The notes under the pieces: generated by a model
Told to the model about the DNA's origin: nothing
Seen by the model: the letters and a program-made list of their open reading frames with translations, nothing else
Database searches by the model: none
Part shown: piece after piece, positions 1 through 9,086 of the stretch
Position numbering within the stretch: position 1 is the stretch's first letter
How the letters are laid out: the number at the start of each line of letters is the position of its first letter
Position numbers and translations under genes: made by a program
Origin: Phoronis ovalis
Lineage: Eukaryota; Phoronida; Phoronidae
Length of the DNA stretch: 11,978 nt
Assembly: GCA_028565635.1 (NCBI GenBank)
Contig: JAOXYB010048780.1
Coordinates: 1-11,978 of the forward strand
Direction of reading: 5' to 3'

Positions 1-864
1 CTTGTACTGTTACCTGTACTTACTCTGTACCAAATATGAAGCTGATCGGATAAAAACTGAAGCTGTTATTACGAAGTTAAATCTCAAGAACCAACATGGC
101 CGTCAGTCTGCCATATGAAAAGTAATCCGAGTCAATATAATACATAACCTGTATTTTGACCTGTACTTACTCTGTACTGAATACGGAGCTGATCGGATAA
201 AAACTGACGTAGTTATTGCGAGACAAAAAAGTGTTATGTACGGGGAAAATGTCAAAGATTCATACCTACACTTGACCCACTTGTCAAAGACATTTTAAAA
301 TGTCACTTAGTCTATTACGCCCACCAACCTATAGTCTTCCTAGAACCCCCTATGAATGGGCCAGGTATTATTATGACGTGAAATATCGTGAACCAACATG
401 GCCGCCAGTCGGCCATAATGGAAGTAATCCAGGTCAATATTATATATAACCTGTACTTTGTCCTGTACTTACTTTGTACCGAATATGGAGCTGATCAGAT
501 AAAAACTGACGCAGTTATTGTGAGACAAAGAAAGTGTTTCGCTCGGTAAAAATGTTGAAGTATCGTACCGGAATTTGACCTACTTGTCAAGGTCATTTTA
601 AAATGTCACCGAGCCTATTACGGCCACCAACCTATGGGCTTCCTAGAACCACCTTTGAATCGTCCAGGTAGGACTTTGTCTTTGCGGCTATAAACACAAT
701 GTAAGCCCTCTCGAGAACAAACATGGCCACCAATCGGCCATATTGAAAGTAATCTAGGTCAAAATTACACATGGTATGTACTGCAATATGGACTTACTCT
801 GTGCCGAATATGAAACTGCTCGGATAAAAACTGAAGTTGTTATTATAACGTGCAATCTCGCGAA

Positions 865-893
865 CCAACATGGCCGCCAGTCGGCCATGTTGG
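865..893. repeat. Perfect hairpin in array, 12-bp arms
   Basis: Left arm CCAACATGGCCG, loop CCAGT, right arm CGGCCATGTTGG, all pairing perfectly. The same position of the repeat unit gives 393-421 (one arm change), 1657-1685, 2341-2369 (imperfect) and 2816-2844. A related but weaker palindrome, built on ACAAACATGGCCACCAGT, occurs in the other half of each unit, for example near 717-745. Confidence 0.85.
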
Positions 894-2815
894 AAGTAAT
901 CCGGGTCAATATTACATAAAACCTATACTTTGCCCTGTACTTACTTGTAGCGAATATGTGGCTGATCGGATAAAAACTGATGCAGTTATTGCGAGACAAA
1001 GGAAGTGCTATGCACGGTAAAAAATGTCAAAATGTCGTACCGGCATTTGACCTACTTCTCAAAGTGATTTTGAAATATCAGCTAGCCTAGTCCACCCACC
1101 AACCTATGGGCTTCCTAGAACCACCTTTGAATCGTCCAGGTAGTGCTTCGTCTTCGCGGCTATAGACGCAACGTTATGTACCCTCTCGGGAACAAACATG
1201 GTCGCCAGTGGGCCATATTGGAAGTAATCCGGGTCAATATGATACATAACCTGTACTTATTCTGTACCGAATATGGAGCTATTCGAATAAAAACTTAAGC
1301 AGTTATTGCAAGACAAAGAAAGTGTTATGCACGTCAAAAAATGTCGAAGATTCGTAATGGCATTTGACCTACTTGTCAAGGTCATTTTAAAATGTCACCT
1401 AGCCTATTACACCAAACAAGCTACGGTCTTTCTAGAACCACCTTTGAATCGTCCAGGCAGCGCTTCATATTCGCGGCTATAAACGCAATGTAACGCGACC
1501 TCTCGGGAATAAACATGGCCGCCACTCGGCCATATTGGAAGTAATCTAGGTCAAAATTACACACAGGATGTACTGCGACCTGGACTTATTCTGTGCCGAA
1601 TATGAAACTGACCAGATAAAAGCTGAAGCTGTTATTATGACGTGCAATCACGCAAACCAACATGGCTGCCAGTCAGCCATGTTAGAAGTTATCCGGGTCA
1701 ATAATATGCATAATCTGTACTTTGACATGTACTTACTCTGTACCGAATATGGAGCTGATTGGATAAAACTAAAGCAGTTATTGTGAGACGAGGAAAATGT
1801 TACACATGGCAAAAAATGTCCAAGAATCTTTTCGGGATTTTACCTACTTGTCTAGGTCATTTTAAAATGTCATCTAGCCTATTACGCCCACCAACCTTTG
1901 GGCTTCCTAGAACCAGCTTTGAATCGTCCAGGCAGCGCTTCGTCTTCGCGGCTATAGATGCAATGTTACGTGCCCTCTCGGGAACAAACATGGCCACCAG
2001 TCGGCCATATTGGAAGTAATCTAGGTCAAATGTCCACAATGTCCAAGAATCATTGCAGCATTTGACCTACTTGTCAAGGTTATTTTAAAATGTCAATTAG
2101 CCTATTACGCCCACCAGTCTATGGCCTTCCTAGAACCACCTTTGAATCGTCCAGGTAGGGGTTCATCTTCGCGGCTATAGACACAACGTTATGTGCCCTC
2201 TCGGGAACAAACATGGCCACCATTCTGCCATATTGGAAGTAATCTAGGTCAAAAGTACACATGGTGGACTTACTCTGTGCCAAATATGAAACTGATCGGA
2301 TAAAAACTGAAGCTGATATTACGACGTGCATTCTCGCGAACCAACATGGTCACCAGTCAGCCATGTTGGAAGTGATCTGGGTCAATATTACATGTAACCT
2401 GTACTTTGACATGTACTTACTCTGTGCCGAAAATGAAGCTGATCGGATAAAAATTAAAGCAGTTATTGCAAGACAAAGAAAGTGCTACGCACGACAAAAA
2501 ATGTCCAAGAATCATTTTGGCATTTGACCTACTACTCAAGGTCATTTTAAAATGTCACCTAGCCTAGTCACCCACCAATCTATGGCCTTCCTAGAACCAC
2601 CTTTGAATCGTCCAGGTAGGTCTTCGTCTTCGCGCCTATAGACGCAACGTTACGTGCCCTCTCGGGAACAAACATGGCCACCAGTTGGCCATATTGGAAG
2701 TAATCTAGGTCAAAAGTACACATAGCATGTACTGCGACCTGGACTTACTCTGTGCCAAATATGAAACTGATCGGATAAAAACTGAAGCTGACATTATGAC
2801 GTGCATTCTCGCGAA

Positions 2816-2844
2816 CCAACATGGCTGCCAGTCAGCCATGTTGG
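2816..2844. repeat. Perfect hairpin in array with paired arm substitution
   Basis: Left arm CCAACATGGCTG, loop CCAGT, right arm CAGCCATGTTGG. Relative to the copy at 865-893, a C has become T in the left arm and the partner G has become A in the right arm, so pairing is kept. The copy at 1657-1685 carries the same pair of changes but has one outer mismatch. Confidence 0.85.
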
Positions 2845-3187
2845 AAGTGATCTGGGTCAATATTACATATAACCTGTACTTTGACATGTACTTACTCTGT
2901 ACCGAATATGAAGCTGATCGGATAAAAACTAAAGCAGTTATTGCGAGACAAAGAAAGTGTTACGCACGACAAAAAATGTCCAAGAATCATTTCGGCATTT
3001 GACCTACTTCTCAAGGTCATTTTAAAATGTCACCTAGCCTAGTCCGCCCACCAATCTATGGCCTTCCTAGAACCACCTTTGAATCATCCAGGTAGGGCTT
3101 CGCCTTCGCGGCTATAGACGCAACATTACGTGTCCTCTCAGGAACAAACATGGCCACCAGTCGGCCATAGTGGAAGTAATCTAGGTC

Positions 3188-3370
3188 AAAAGTACAAGCG
3201 ACCTGCACTTTAACCTGTATTTACCCTGTGCCGAATATGAAACTGATCGGGTAAAAACTGAAGCTGTTATTGCGAGACAAAAAAGTGTTACATTGGATGA
3301 CAACGACAACGACGCCTACACTACGACTATATGCCCATCCACCACTATGTGGATGGGCATAAAAATCAAG
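3188..3370 (+). mobile_element. Terminal module of repeat family with end hairpin (left copy)
   Basis: The last sub-block of the array passes into a unique end: a GACAACGACAACGACG-type stretch, then CTACACTACGACTAT, then a palindrome. The palindrome is TATGCCCATCCAC (3330-3342), loop CACTAT, GTGGATGGGCATA (3349-3361), with 13-bp perfect arms, followed by AAAAATCAA. A copy of the whole module lies inverted at 11836-11978, which shows that this is a defined end of a dispersed repeat and not a random palindrome. The element type is unresolved: the hairpin near a 3' end recalls Helitron/Helentron-type ends, but no CTRR end is seen right after it. Confidence 0.7.
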
Positions 3371-4805
3371 GTACATTAATATTTGAAGTTGGAAACCGAA
3401 AAACCACTTCAGCAAATGGACACCAACTGTTTATAAGTTATGTAATTACTACATATCAAAAGCGCAGATGCGGCAAAACTCATCAAATGTTTCAAATCAA
3501 AAATCTCAAACAATACACACTTAAAAAGCAAGTACCTCTCTTTGCTTTCTTACTATCAGGAGCCCCATCTTGAGCCTCACTTCCCAGTGACACTACAAAA
3601 CAAGTGATGTCATGCATTAGTTTCTAAAAATAAATGAATGATGCTGACATTTTATCAATATCACCCAGTCATAACTGTTCCACATTGTCGTGAGAAAAAC
3701 TATGTTAATCACTCAAATGCTTTTTGCTTCAGATAGAAATTCACATAAATGAAGTCGAGCATTAGAATCAAGGTACCATTCCCTCTAATGCAGGGTTTCA
3801 TTATTTTGGAAACATGGGACAAGCCACAGCATACCAGATGTTTTAAATGTTCAAGAATTAAAACATCCAGTGTTTACTTACTTTTTAATTGAATTTACAA
3901 AGAACTAAAAAAATGTATATTATTTGTGTGTTTGATGTTCCTTTTATTTTTAAAAGTAAAATGAATGCAATAAATTAGCAAACTTGTATGTGTGCACCTT
4001 ATACATATAATCAATAACATACACAGTTTACAAACATGGGGAATTTCCATGAATGGCAAACACACCTTGCTTCACTATTGTTCTCTAAATTGACTCAGCC
4101 CACCTTGGATACTAAATTGTGCTAATTAATTCACTTCAGCAATAATTGACAAAAAGTGTGATGCAGTTTTTGAAAAAATTACAAGTACAACAACCTGGTT
4201 TTATATTTTAATATTTTTTTCCCGATGCCATAGCAGGTCCGGCTATTATTCATTACCTCTTTCAATTCCTTGCAGGGGTATGAGGAAATACATCCCCAGA
4301 CAAGGCACATTAACACAATACATGTAATGTGCTATAAAATATATACAACATTCCATTTTATGGTGACAGTCTTTGATTTATATTACTAACAGGAAACGGT
4401 TTTTGATTTTTTAAAGTAAATATATATACAAATGACAGAACTAAAAAAAATCATATTAATTATATAATTGTGCATTAAAATGAAAAATTAGTGGTGATTA
4501 CTCAAATAGTCTCTAAATCATCTAAAACAATTAAGGTTACTTTCACTAACTGAAAAGTTTACCTGATTCTCTGAATCATTACAATTTTAAATAGACTACA
4601 ACCAATGCAGTTAAATTATCAGGAAGGTGCAAGAATAACTCCGACTATTGGATCAATAGATCTGTGAATAATGGATGAGATTTGCTACATTACATATAAT
4701 AATTCAAACAGTGGAATCTATGTTTGAAACTTTGAGTGAAATAGCTCTGCTGCTTTACTACTAAAAATATGTACAAAAGCTTGAAACATAAAACTGCCTT
4801 AGGAA
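3371..4805. other. AT-rich unique or intronic DNA, no gene recognised
   Basis: I find no recognisable protein. An open frame that begins inside the hairpin and runs to 3573 has no family resemblance and is probably chance. There is a small inverted repeat, GCACATTA at 4305-4312 against TAATGTGC at 4325-4332. Near 4260-4276 a pyrimidine stretch ending TTCCTTGCAG looks like a splice acceptor on the + strand, and the frame after it stays open for about 110 bp, but I cannot assign it to a protein. Confidence 0.5.
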
Positions 4806-4853
4806 ATATCTGAGACTAATATAACTTTAGTTATATTAGTCTCAGGGAAATAT
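4802..4853. mobile_element. 36-bp palindrome with 8-bp direct-repeat flanks (micro-MITE or excision scar)
   Basis: Perfect inverted repeat: CTGAGACTAATATAAC (4810-4825), 4-nt spacer TTTA, GTTATATTAGTCTCAG (4830-4845). It is bounded directly on both sides by GGAAATAT (4802-4809 and 4846-4853). An exact 8-bp direct repeat abutting inverted ends is the layout of a target-site duplication made by 8-bp-duplicating transposases such as hAT or P. Only the two terminal repeats remain, so this is either a minimal element or an internally deleted one. The transposase family is inferred from duplication length only. Confidence 0.65.
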
Positions 4854-5395
4854 AAATAGTATTAGTACGGTGCTGTTATTGATTCTGACATGTCAGTTTA
4901 CGTCATAGATTTTGTGAGTAATACATCAGAGTTTACCGGTGTTCTCTAAAGACACAAAAAAACTAACATAGAAAATTGTGGGAATCCCATTCACTATGTT
5001 AAATAATGGAATAAATTGGCATAAAGGAGCTACAAGGGAAGTAAAATAAATGGGATTATCTAACAAAGAAGTGTTATTGGGACATGGGATTTCCACCAGA
5101 AGATTGATTAGATGCATATTTTGTCAAAACAGCAATATACTGACTACAATATTCGTATTTTTTTAATGTGTCCAGTCATGGGATAACGCTCTTCTTTCAC
5201 ACTGCCATGATAATATTGTTCAAGGGGATATGTAACAGAATGCTGGAACTATTTAAAGCATATAAAGCAGAATATTTCAGTACTCCATGACTGAATATTT
5301 GAAAAATATGAAAATAGCTCCTTTTACAAATGGCTTTAGTACTAATTTCATAATAACTCAAAGTAAAAGTTATAATACGTAAAAATAGACTTCAG
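4854..5395. other. AT-rich DNA without recognisable genes
   Basis: I see nothing supportable here. A minus-strand open frame at 4926-5117 has ordinary AT-rich composition and no recognisable motif, and no convincing splice sites bound it. Confidence 0.5.
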
Positions 5396-5530
5396 ACTCC
5401 CCAGACTACGCCTTCAGCCGAATCAGAGCGAAAATAGGTCAGTCTCTTCAATGCGCCATGATGAAAACTGCATATTCTGTAGAGCGCCAGAAATGCGTCG
5501 GGAATTTCCCGTTAAAATATAATATCAGAA
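5396..5530. promoter_or_regulatory. GC-richer patch with perfect kappaB-type site
   Basis: Composition shifts to more CpG than the flanks. At 5499-5511 lies the near-palindrome CGGGAATTTCCCG, which contains GGGAATTTCC (5500-5509) and fits the Rel/NF-kappaB consensus GGGRNNYYCC. No start codon with a clear exon could be tied to it. It may be a distal promoter or enhancer of the minus-strand transcription unit, or chance; a 10-bp match alone is weak. Confidence 0.3.
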
Positions 5531-5855
5531 ACACTCGTATTGTAAAATGTTTATATCGTCATCGAATTTCTAAAATATCACAACGTATGGCACCAAACCA
5601 TCCCTAAAATCACGATCGGTTGTTACCACACTAAGATAATATTTGCATAAGTAAACAGATAATTTATGCAAGATTATTGTGGGGCAACCCGTAGGTGTTT
5701 TCCCAATTCATTATTAAAATACGGCACATCTTAATACTAGAATAGCATAACATGCACCAGAGATTATTTATCTGACTAAAATAACTCTCAATAGCATACA
5801 AGCGGCGAACAATATAACACGTGCCTATGTTTTTAGCGACTTTTCTAACACTTAC

Positions 5856-6045
5856 CCATCGATGGCTGTGAATTTGCTTTTCGACGTGGCATAGCAAGGC
5901 ACTCCTTTTTCAACGTCTAATTCCAAGTTTTCTTCACATAACCCATTAAAAGTATTATCAATACTTTCTATAGAACACCTATATCCACGATGTAAAGAAA
6001 ATATACGAAGGTCCTTGATAATTTTGCTGGAAATCAAGGGGTTTT
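5856..6045 (-). CDS. Possible minus-strand exon with canonical splice donor, product unknown
   Basis: On the minus strand a frame is open for about 63 codons from 6045 to 5856 and meets a near-perfect donor, GATGG|GTAAGTG, ending in codon phase 2. The peptide is not low-complexity and ends GVPCYATSKSKFTAIDG, but I recognise no family. There is no ATG in this frame, so it would need an upstream exon joined at an acceptor such as TTGATTTCCAG (about 6037-6027 on the minus strand), or else it is a 5' untranslated exon. The neighbouring CpG-rich CRE region would be its promoter. Chance remains possible. Confidence 0.28.
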
Positions 6046-6180
6046 CTCAGCAAGTTTTGGGAATTTCGTCAACAGCAGAAACAAGCCAAATTGATGACGT
6101 CATGGATGCCCCGCGCTACATATCGCGGATATCCCAGCCGCAGCACTTTTCTAAAATTCGTACGCGTTGCTGTTAATTTT
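6046..6180. promoter_or_regulatory. CpG-rich, CRE-containing putative divergent promoter
   Basis: This patch stands out from the AT-rich surroundings with CCCCGCGC, TATCGCGGATATCC and GTACGCGTTGC. It holds the full CRE palindrome TGACGTCA at 6095-6102, extended to ATGACGTCAT (6094-6103), the consensus site of CREB/ATF-type bZIP factors. It lies just upstream of the possible minus-strand exon and about 0.5 kb upstream of AIG1-like exon A on the + strand, so it could drive either direction. No TATA box is evident. Confidence 0.4.
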
Positions 6181-6404
6181 GTTATGGAAAGCACACCCAG
6201 GGATGAAATAATTTTAAGAAAAGTACCCCATTTAATCGTTTATGATATTCGTAATAACACTAAATGTTGTGGCGAGTCTAAGTTATATATTGTTTTTAAC
6301 TTCCAAAGTAATATTCATGCACTTGTATCCCGGGACTACTTGTAGTTGTACATTATATTATTTGCGTTTATTAAAATAATCTGTTTGTTCGATTTGGTAG
6401 TTTG

Positions 6405-6515
6405 TAAAATAGATTGACAATGTAGATTTTGTTTAGTTTGTAATTTAATTTTGTAGTGACCATACAGATGTAAGATTTTCTGTTCGTCAATAAATATTAT
6501 TATCATTATTAATTG
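6405..6515 (+). repeat. Possible 3' end of a non-LTR retroelement
   Basis: A T/G-rich stretch runs into CTGTTCGTCAATAAATATTATTATCATTATT, a poly(A)-signal-like AATAAA followed directly by an (ATT)n-like tail. Several invertebrate non-LTR retroelements end this way. No reverse-transcriptase coding is readable upstream, so it would be a severely 5'-truncated copy. A simple AT-rich stretch cannot be excluded. Confidence 0.22.
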
Positions 6516-6590
6516 TTTTGAAATAAATAGTACTGCGTATTGATACATTAGGGTTTCCCTGTGCAACAGTGTACTGAGGTGTTTCTCTTG

Positions 6591-6598
6591 CACGTGAC
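6591..6598. promoter_or_regulatory. E-box CACGTGAC upstream of exon A
   Basis: CACGTGAC is the classic bHLH-Zip (USF/MITF-type) E-box. It lies 21 bp before the ATG of exon A and is followed by GCAACGGTCGACC. Its proximity to a candidate first exon makes a proximal promoter or 5' UTR role plausible. No TATA box was seen. Confidence 0.3.
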
Positions 6599-6618
6599 GC
6601 AACGGTCGACCTTCCTGC

Positions 6619-6756
6619 ATGGCAGGTTTCCAAACAACCGTACATTTGATGATTTTGGCTCTGTATATTTTTGAACACTGGTATGAAGAAAATTTACATT
6701 TACCTGGCCGAAAACTATTCGGAGGAAGATTTAAATACATGACTTATTGGAACACG
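6619..6756 (+). CDS. AIG1/ADTRP-like first coding exon A
   Basis: This 46-codon exon starts at ATG 6619 and ends in phase 0 at ACG|GTTAGT. Residues ~5-22 form a hydrophobic helix (VHLMILALYIFEHWY), matching the first membrane segment of FAR-17a/AIG1-like proteins. It is followed by GRKLFGGRFKYMTYWNT at the exon end. The GGRFKYMT block aligns with YGGSWKFLT of human AIG1, and Thr42 here falls on the catalytic Thr43 of AIG1. AIG1 and ADTRP are multipass membrane hydrolases of fatty-acid esters of hydroxy fatty acids (FAHFAs) that use this Thr and a His encoded further downstream. The rest of the protein is outside the window. The donor GTTAGT is usable but the weakest of the set. Family assignment is by motif recognition. 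Confidence 0.75.
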
Positions 6757-6939
6757 GTTAGTCAATCATTAACTCATTTTGTGGTTTTCCTTTTGACGTT
6801 TGATTAGACTAACCTATGCAAATTAGTAGGAGCATGCATTGTGTTAGATTTTTGCACATTATTGCAGTTATCCTAGTTTCGTACATTCAACTATCCCTGG
6901 TTTCTAAAATAAAATTCATATGCTGCCGAACTTCGCTCC

Positions 6940-7044
6940 CCGCTGCGTTCCCCGTGCACTGCGCTGTCACTAGTTCTCCAATCAAATTACATTTGCAGAG
7001 CCAGTGGATGCTCCCTAATTCCCCCGCCTCCAAGTAGTTGCTTT
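6940..7044 (+). promoter_or_regulatory. Putative proximal promoter and 5' UTR of exon B
   Basis: A locally GC-rich, CpG-containing stretch (CGAACTTCGCTCCCCGCTGC) is followed by a CCAAT-box match, CCAATCA at 6978-6984, about 60 bp before the exon B ATG. A CATTTGCAG at about 6987-6995 looks like a splice acceptor. Joining exon A (phase 0) there would hit TAG at about 7035, so sequential A-to-B splicing would not give an open protein. This favours B as an independent first exon. Confidence 0.4.
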
Positions 7045-7236
7045 ATGTCGCCACTAGGGGAATTTCTCTGTGATATGACTATGGATTCTCTGTCGTTGGT
7101 TGCTCACATGATATTTTTTGCTGTCGAATTATACAGCGTATATTATAGAGTTGTAATAGCGGAGAGTCATGGAGGTATTGCATCATGGACCGGTACGTAT
7201 GCCGGAAGATGGAAGTTCCTTACTTGGTGGAATCAG
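7045..7236 (+). CDS. AIG1/ADTRP-like first coding exon B
   Basis: The exon has 64 codons from ATG 7045 to CAG|GTACAA, phase 0. Alternative in-frame ATGs at 7075 and 7081 would give 54 or 52 residues, nearer the length of the other copies. The order is a hydrophobic helix (LSLVAHMIFFAVELYSVYY, ~16-34), a short linker with SHGGIASWTG, then TYAGRWKFLTWWNQ at the exon end. YAGRWKFLT is the best match in the window to human AIG1 YGGSWKFLT, and Thr60 aligns with its catalytic Thr43. The start lies only 288 bp after the exon A donor. No sequence resembling the next family exon (counterpart of human VIQAVFFG) follows it in the window. The encoded product should be a membrane FAHFA hydrolase once joined to downstream exons. 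Confidence 0.8.
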
Positions 7237-8035
7237 GTACAAAATCCGTGGAGGCTCTGCCCTGCCATCAGTCTGACACCCAATAGGCAATATGGCAATT
7301 AATGAATTCTAGAAAATAGGCGCCCGTTTTTCAGACCGTGCCCCGGGGTAGGATACTTGACAAAAAACTTGGTGATGGTGTGAAACCCAAGGTGAAAAAA
7401 GCATTACTCATGGTAAAAATTGCCTTCCAAAAATATATACCCCTTGGTAAAAATTATTTATATATTGAGGAGAGTGTATACCCCCCACAGATCACCATTC
7501 ACCACTTAAATTGTTAAAAAACTAAATTCACCATTTTTAAACCTCAATCATGTTCACCAGTAAATAGTGCTATTCACTACAGTTTTCAATAACAATTCAC
7601 CGAACACTAAATATCAATTCACAAACTCACAAATATGCTTACAAATACTGAGATCTCCTTCAAGTTCTGACATTTATAAGATGTTTGTAGACGAAAGTAG
7701 GTAATATTTATTTACTGACTTATGAGATAAGTTGTACGTCTTTTACGCATTCACTCTGCAATCAATGTCTGCAGTTTCAGGGATGTATAATTTAAGTACA
7801 CCGTTTGTAAAACTTGTAAAATAATTGTTTTTATTTATGAATGCATACAAACATAAATAATAGCTAACAAAGAACCGTTTGTTGCTATCATGAGAGTTGC
7901 CAGTGATTCAATTTTGGCAGTTAATTGCTATATATTTATCTAAAATGTTCAAAATAAAGTTCTCCCAGCAATCATTACATATGGTGCTCTTTGCTATTAA
8001 TTTGAAAAATTTTTGTACTAGATAATATATTAGTA
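7237..8035. other. Intron-like AT-rich DNA with irregular ATTCACC motifs
   Basis: No coding is recognised. At 7487-7640 the motif ATTCAC(C) recurs irregularly at least six times. Around 7330-7500 there is a stretch that resembles, in inverted orientation, 9478-9570: TACTTGACAAAAAACTTG at 7354-7371 pairs with CAAGTTTTTTTTCAAGTA, and GTGTATAC at 7474-7481 pairs with GTATACAC. A partly shared dispersed repeat is the likely cause. Confidence 0.35.
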
Positions 8036-8310
8036 CTCATATATATTATTAGAAGTATTGTATATATGTATATTGTATGCGTGTACATGTGTTTATGTTA
8101 CCATGTACATGGACGCAGGTATACTTGGGTATATGTATGTATGGGTATGTGCTTTGCACATATCATTTTTATAGTATAGTCATATTGTAGTACATATTAG
8201 TAGTTTTATTTAGTATTGTTTAGTAGTCACTTTTTTGTAGTTGTCCATGTACGTACTTTGTAAAATATGTTACTGTGACAATAAACTAAACTACATAATA
8301 AATAAAATCA
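8036..8310 (+). repeat. TA/TG-rich low-complexity tract and possible retroelement 3' tail
   Basis: From 8036 to 8160 the sequence is an irregular mix of TATA, TGTA and TATG steps (GTATATGTATGTATGGGTATG). From about 8235 it becomes TGTACTTTGTAAAA-like text and ends in GACAATAAACTAAACTACATAATAAATAAAATC, with several AATAAA signals. This resembles the 3' tails of truncated non-LTR retroelements in invertebrates, but no coding remains to prove it. Confidence 0.3.
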
Positions 8311-8332
8311 ATCAATTGATCTGATCTCAGAT

Positions 8333-9086
8333 CAGTGGTGGATCCAGGATTTTCTGAAAGGGTGGGCACACATTTTCCAGGATTATTATTCATGCAAGAT
8401 GCATAATAACAAGCATTATGGTGTAAAGCATACCTTTACAGAGACACTAACCAACAATTTTTTTAGGCGGGAGATTTTTTTTGGTTGAGTAAAGAGTGGG
8501 ATCTTTTCCTCGGGCAGGCAATGGTCCGAAGCGCCTCTCTTGGAAAATTTTGGATTTTTACATGATTTTTCTTGCACTCTGATACCCTTTTTGGGTATAA
8601 TTTGAACATAGATTGTTTCCAAAAAAATTAAATTTTATATGCAATAAGTTGATAAATTTTAATTAGAAACCTGTCTCTATTTAGAATCCTTGGTCTTTCA
8701 GAACAGGGACACGACAAAAATTGGACAATGAAAGACTGCCCATTTATTGGAAATGTACAATATGTAACTATTTACATCATTGCTACTCCCGGCGGCCACT
8801 ATATAACAAAAATATGAAGCAGTTATAAATCATACATGAGAGTACCCAGGGATATGGCCCTTGATATCGCCCTTGTTTTACCTAAACGTGAATGTTTATA
8901 TTTCTAAAATCACGAAACCTTAACTGATGATTCACTGAGAAGTGTTAAAAGATTAGTTTTTATTCAAAATATTTGATACATTTAAATATTTTGTAAATTA
9001 TTAGTTACAATTAAATTTTCAAAATAATTTTATATTTCTTTGGGAAGGGGGGGTGCCTTCTGCACCCGATGGTAAATCCGCCACTG
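8333..9086. mobile_element. Non-autonomous inverted-repeat DNA element (~754 bp)
   Basis: The left end reads CAGTGGTGGATCCAGGATTT and the right end, reverse-complemented, reads CAGTGGCGGATTTACCATCG. The first 11 bases match except one (CAGTGGYGGAT), with partial similarity beyond. CAGTGG(C)GGAT-type ends are frequent in invertebrate hAT-like elements. Subterminal parts are also similar (GGGTGGGCAC on the left, GGGGGGTGCC on the right). No transposase is readable; a minus-strand open frame at 8416-8622 has no recognised domain. No clean target-site duplication is visible: left flank TCTCAGAT, right flank CATATCTG. An 18-bp palindrome TGATCTGA-TC-TCAGATCA (8317-8334) overlaps the left end. Confidence 0.7.

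Larger units (their letters stand above)
1..3370 (+). repeat. Satellite-like tandem array, ~470-475 bp higher-order unit
   Basis: A diverged tandem array fills the left quarter of the window. A sub-block that reads like ACTTACTCTGTACCGAATA followed by GCTGATCGGATAAAAACTGA starts near 15, 165, 465, 790, 945, 1255, 1583, 1730, 2267, 2411, 2740, 2887 and 3217. The spacings alternate between about 150 and about 325 bp, giving a ~475-bp unit. A second marker, ACCTTTGAATCGTCCAGG or close variants, sits at about 339, 651, 1123, 1440, 1915, 2138, 2599 and 3075. Spacings of 312 and 317 show units that lost the ~155-bp sub-block, and 223 marks an internal partial duplication. The array runs off the left edge. 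Its right end is a hairpin module. Short open frames inside look like by-products of the repeat. Similar architecture (core tandem repeats plus an end hairpin) is known in bivalve non-autonomous elements such as pearl, but family membership is only a guess. Confidence 0.93.

Noticed and set aside
1568-3002. Open frames of 72-91 codons inside the array with a repeated peptide resembling YLLCTEYGADRIKTKAV
   Set aside because: They come from the tandem repeat: the two sub-blocks are offset by nearly a multiple of three, so the same frame stays open. They end at variable points, and other units are broken, so there is no sign of a selected protein.
1-3300. ATGGCCGCCAGT motifs as YY1 sites
   Set aside because: The YY1 core is ATGGCGGC; here it is ATGGCCGCC inside a palindrome, so the resemblance is incidental.
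3331-3573. + strand open frame of 80 codons starting in the hairpin
   Set aside because: The start lies in a palindromic mobile-element end and the rest has no recognisable protein content.
6047-6103. Minus-strand ATG reading MTSSIWLVSAVDEIPKTC, superficially like the start of V-ATPase subunit C
   Set aside because: It stops after 18 codons with no donor before the stop, and nothing downstream in any frame continues that family. The likeness is short and probably chance.
6816-7037. + strand open frame of 73 codons between exons A and B
   Set aside because: It has no family motif, its frame ends before exon B, and its GC-rich half is better explained as promoter and 5' UTR of exon B.
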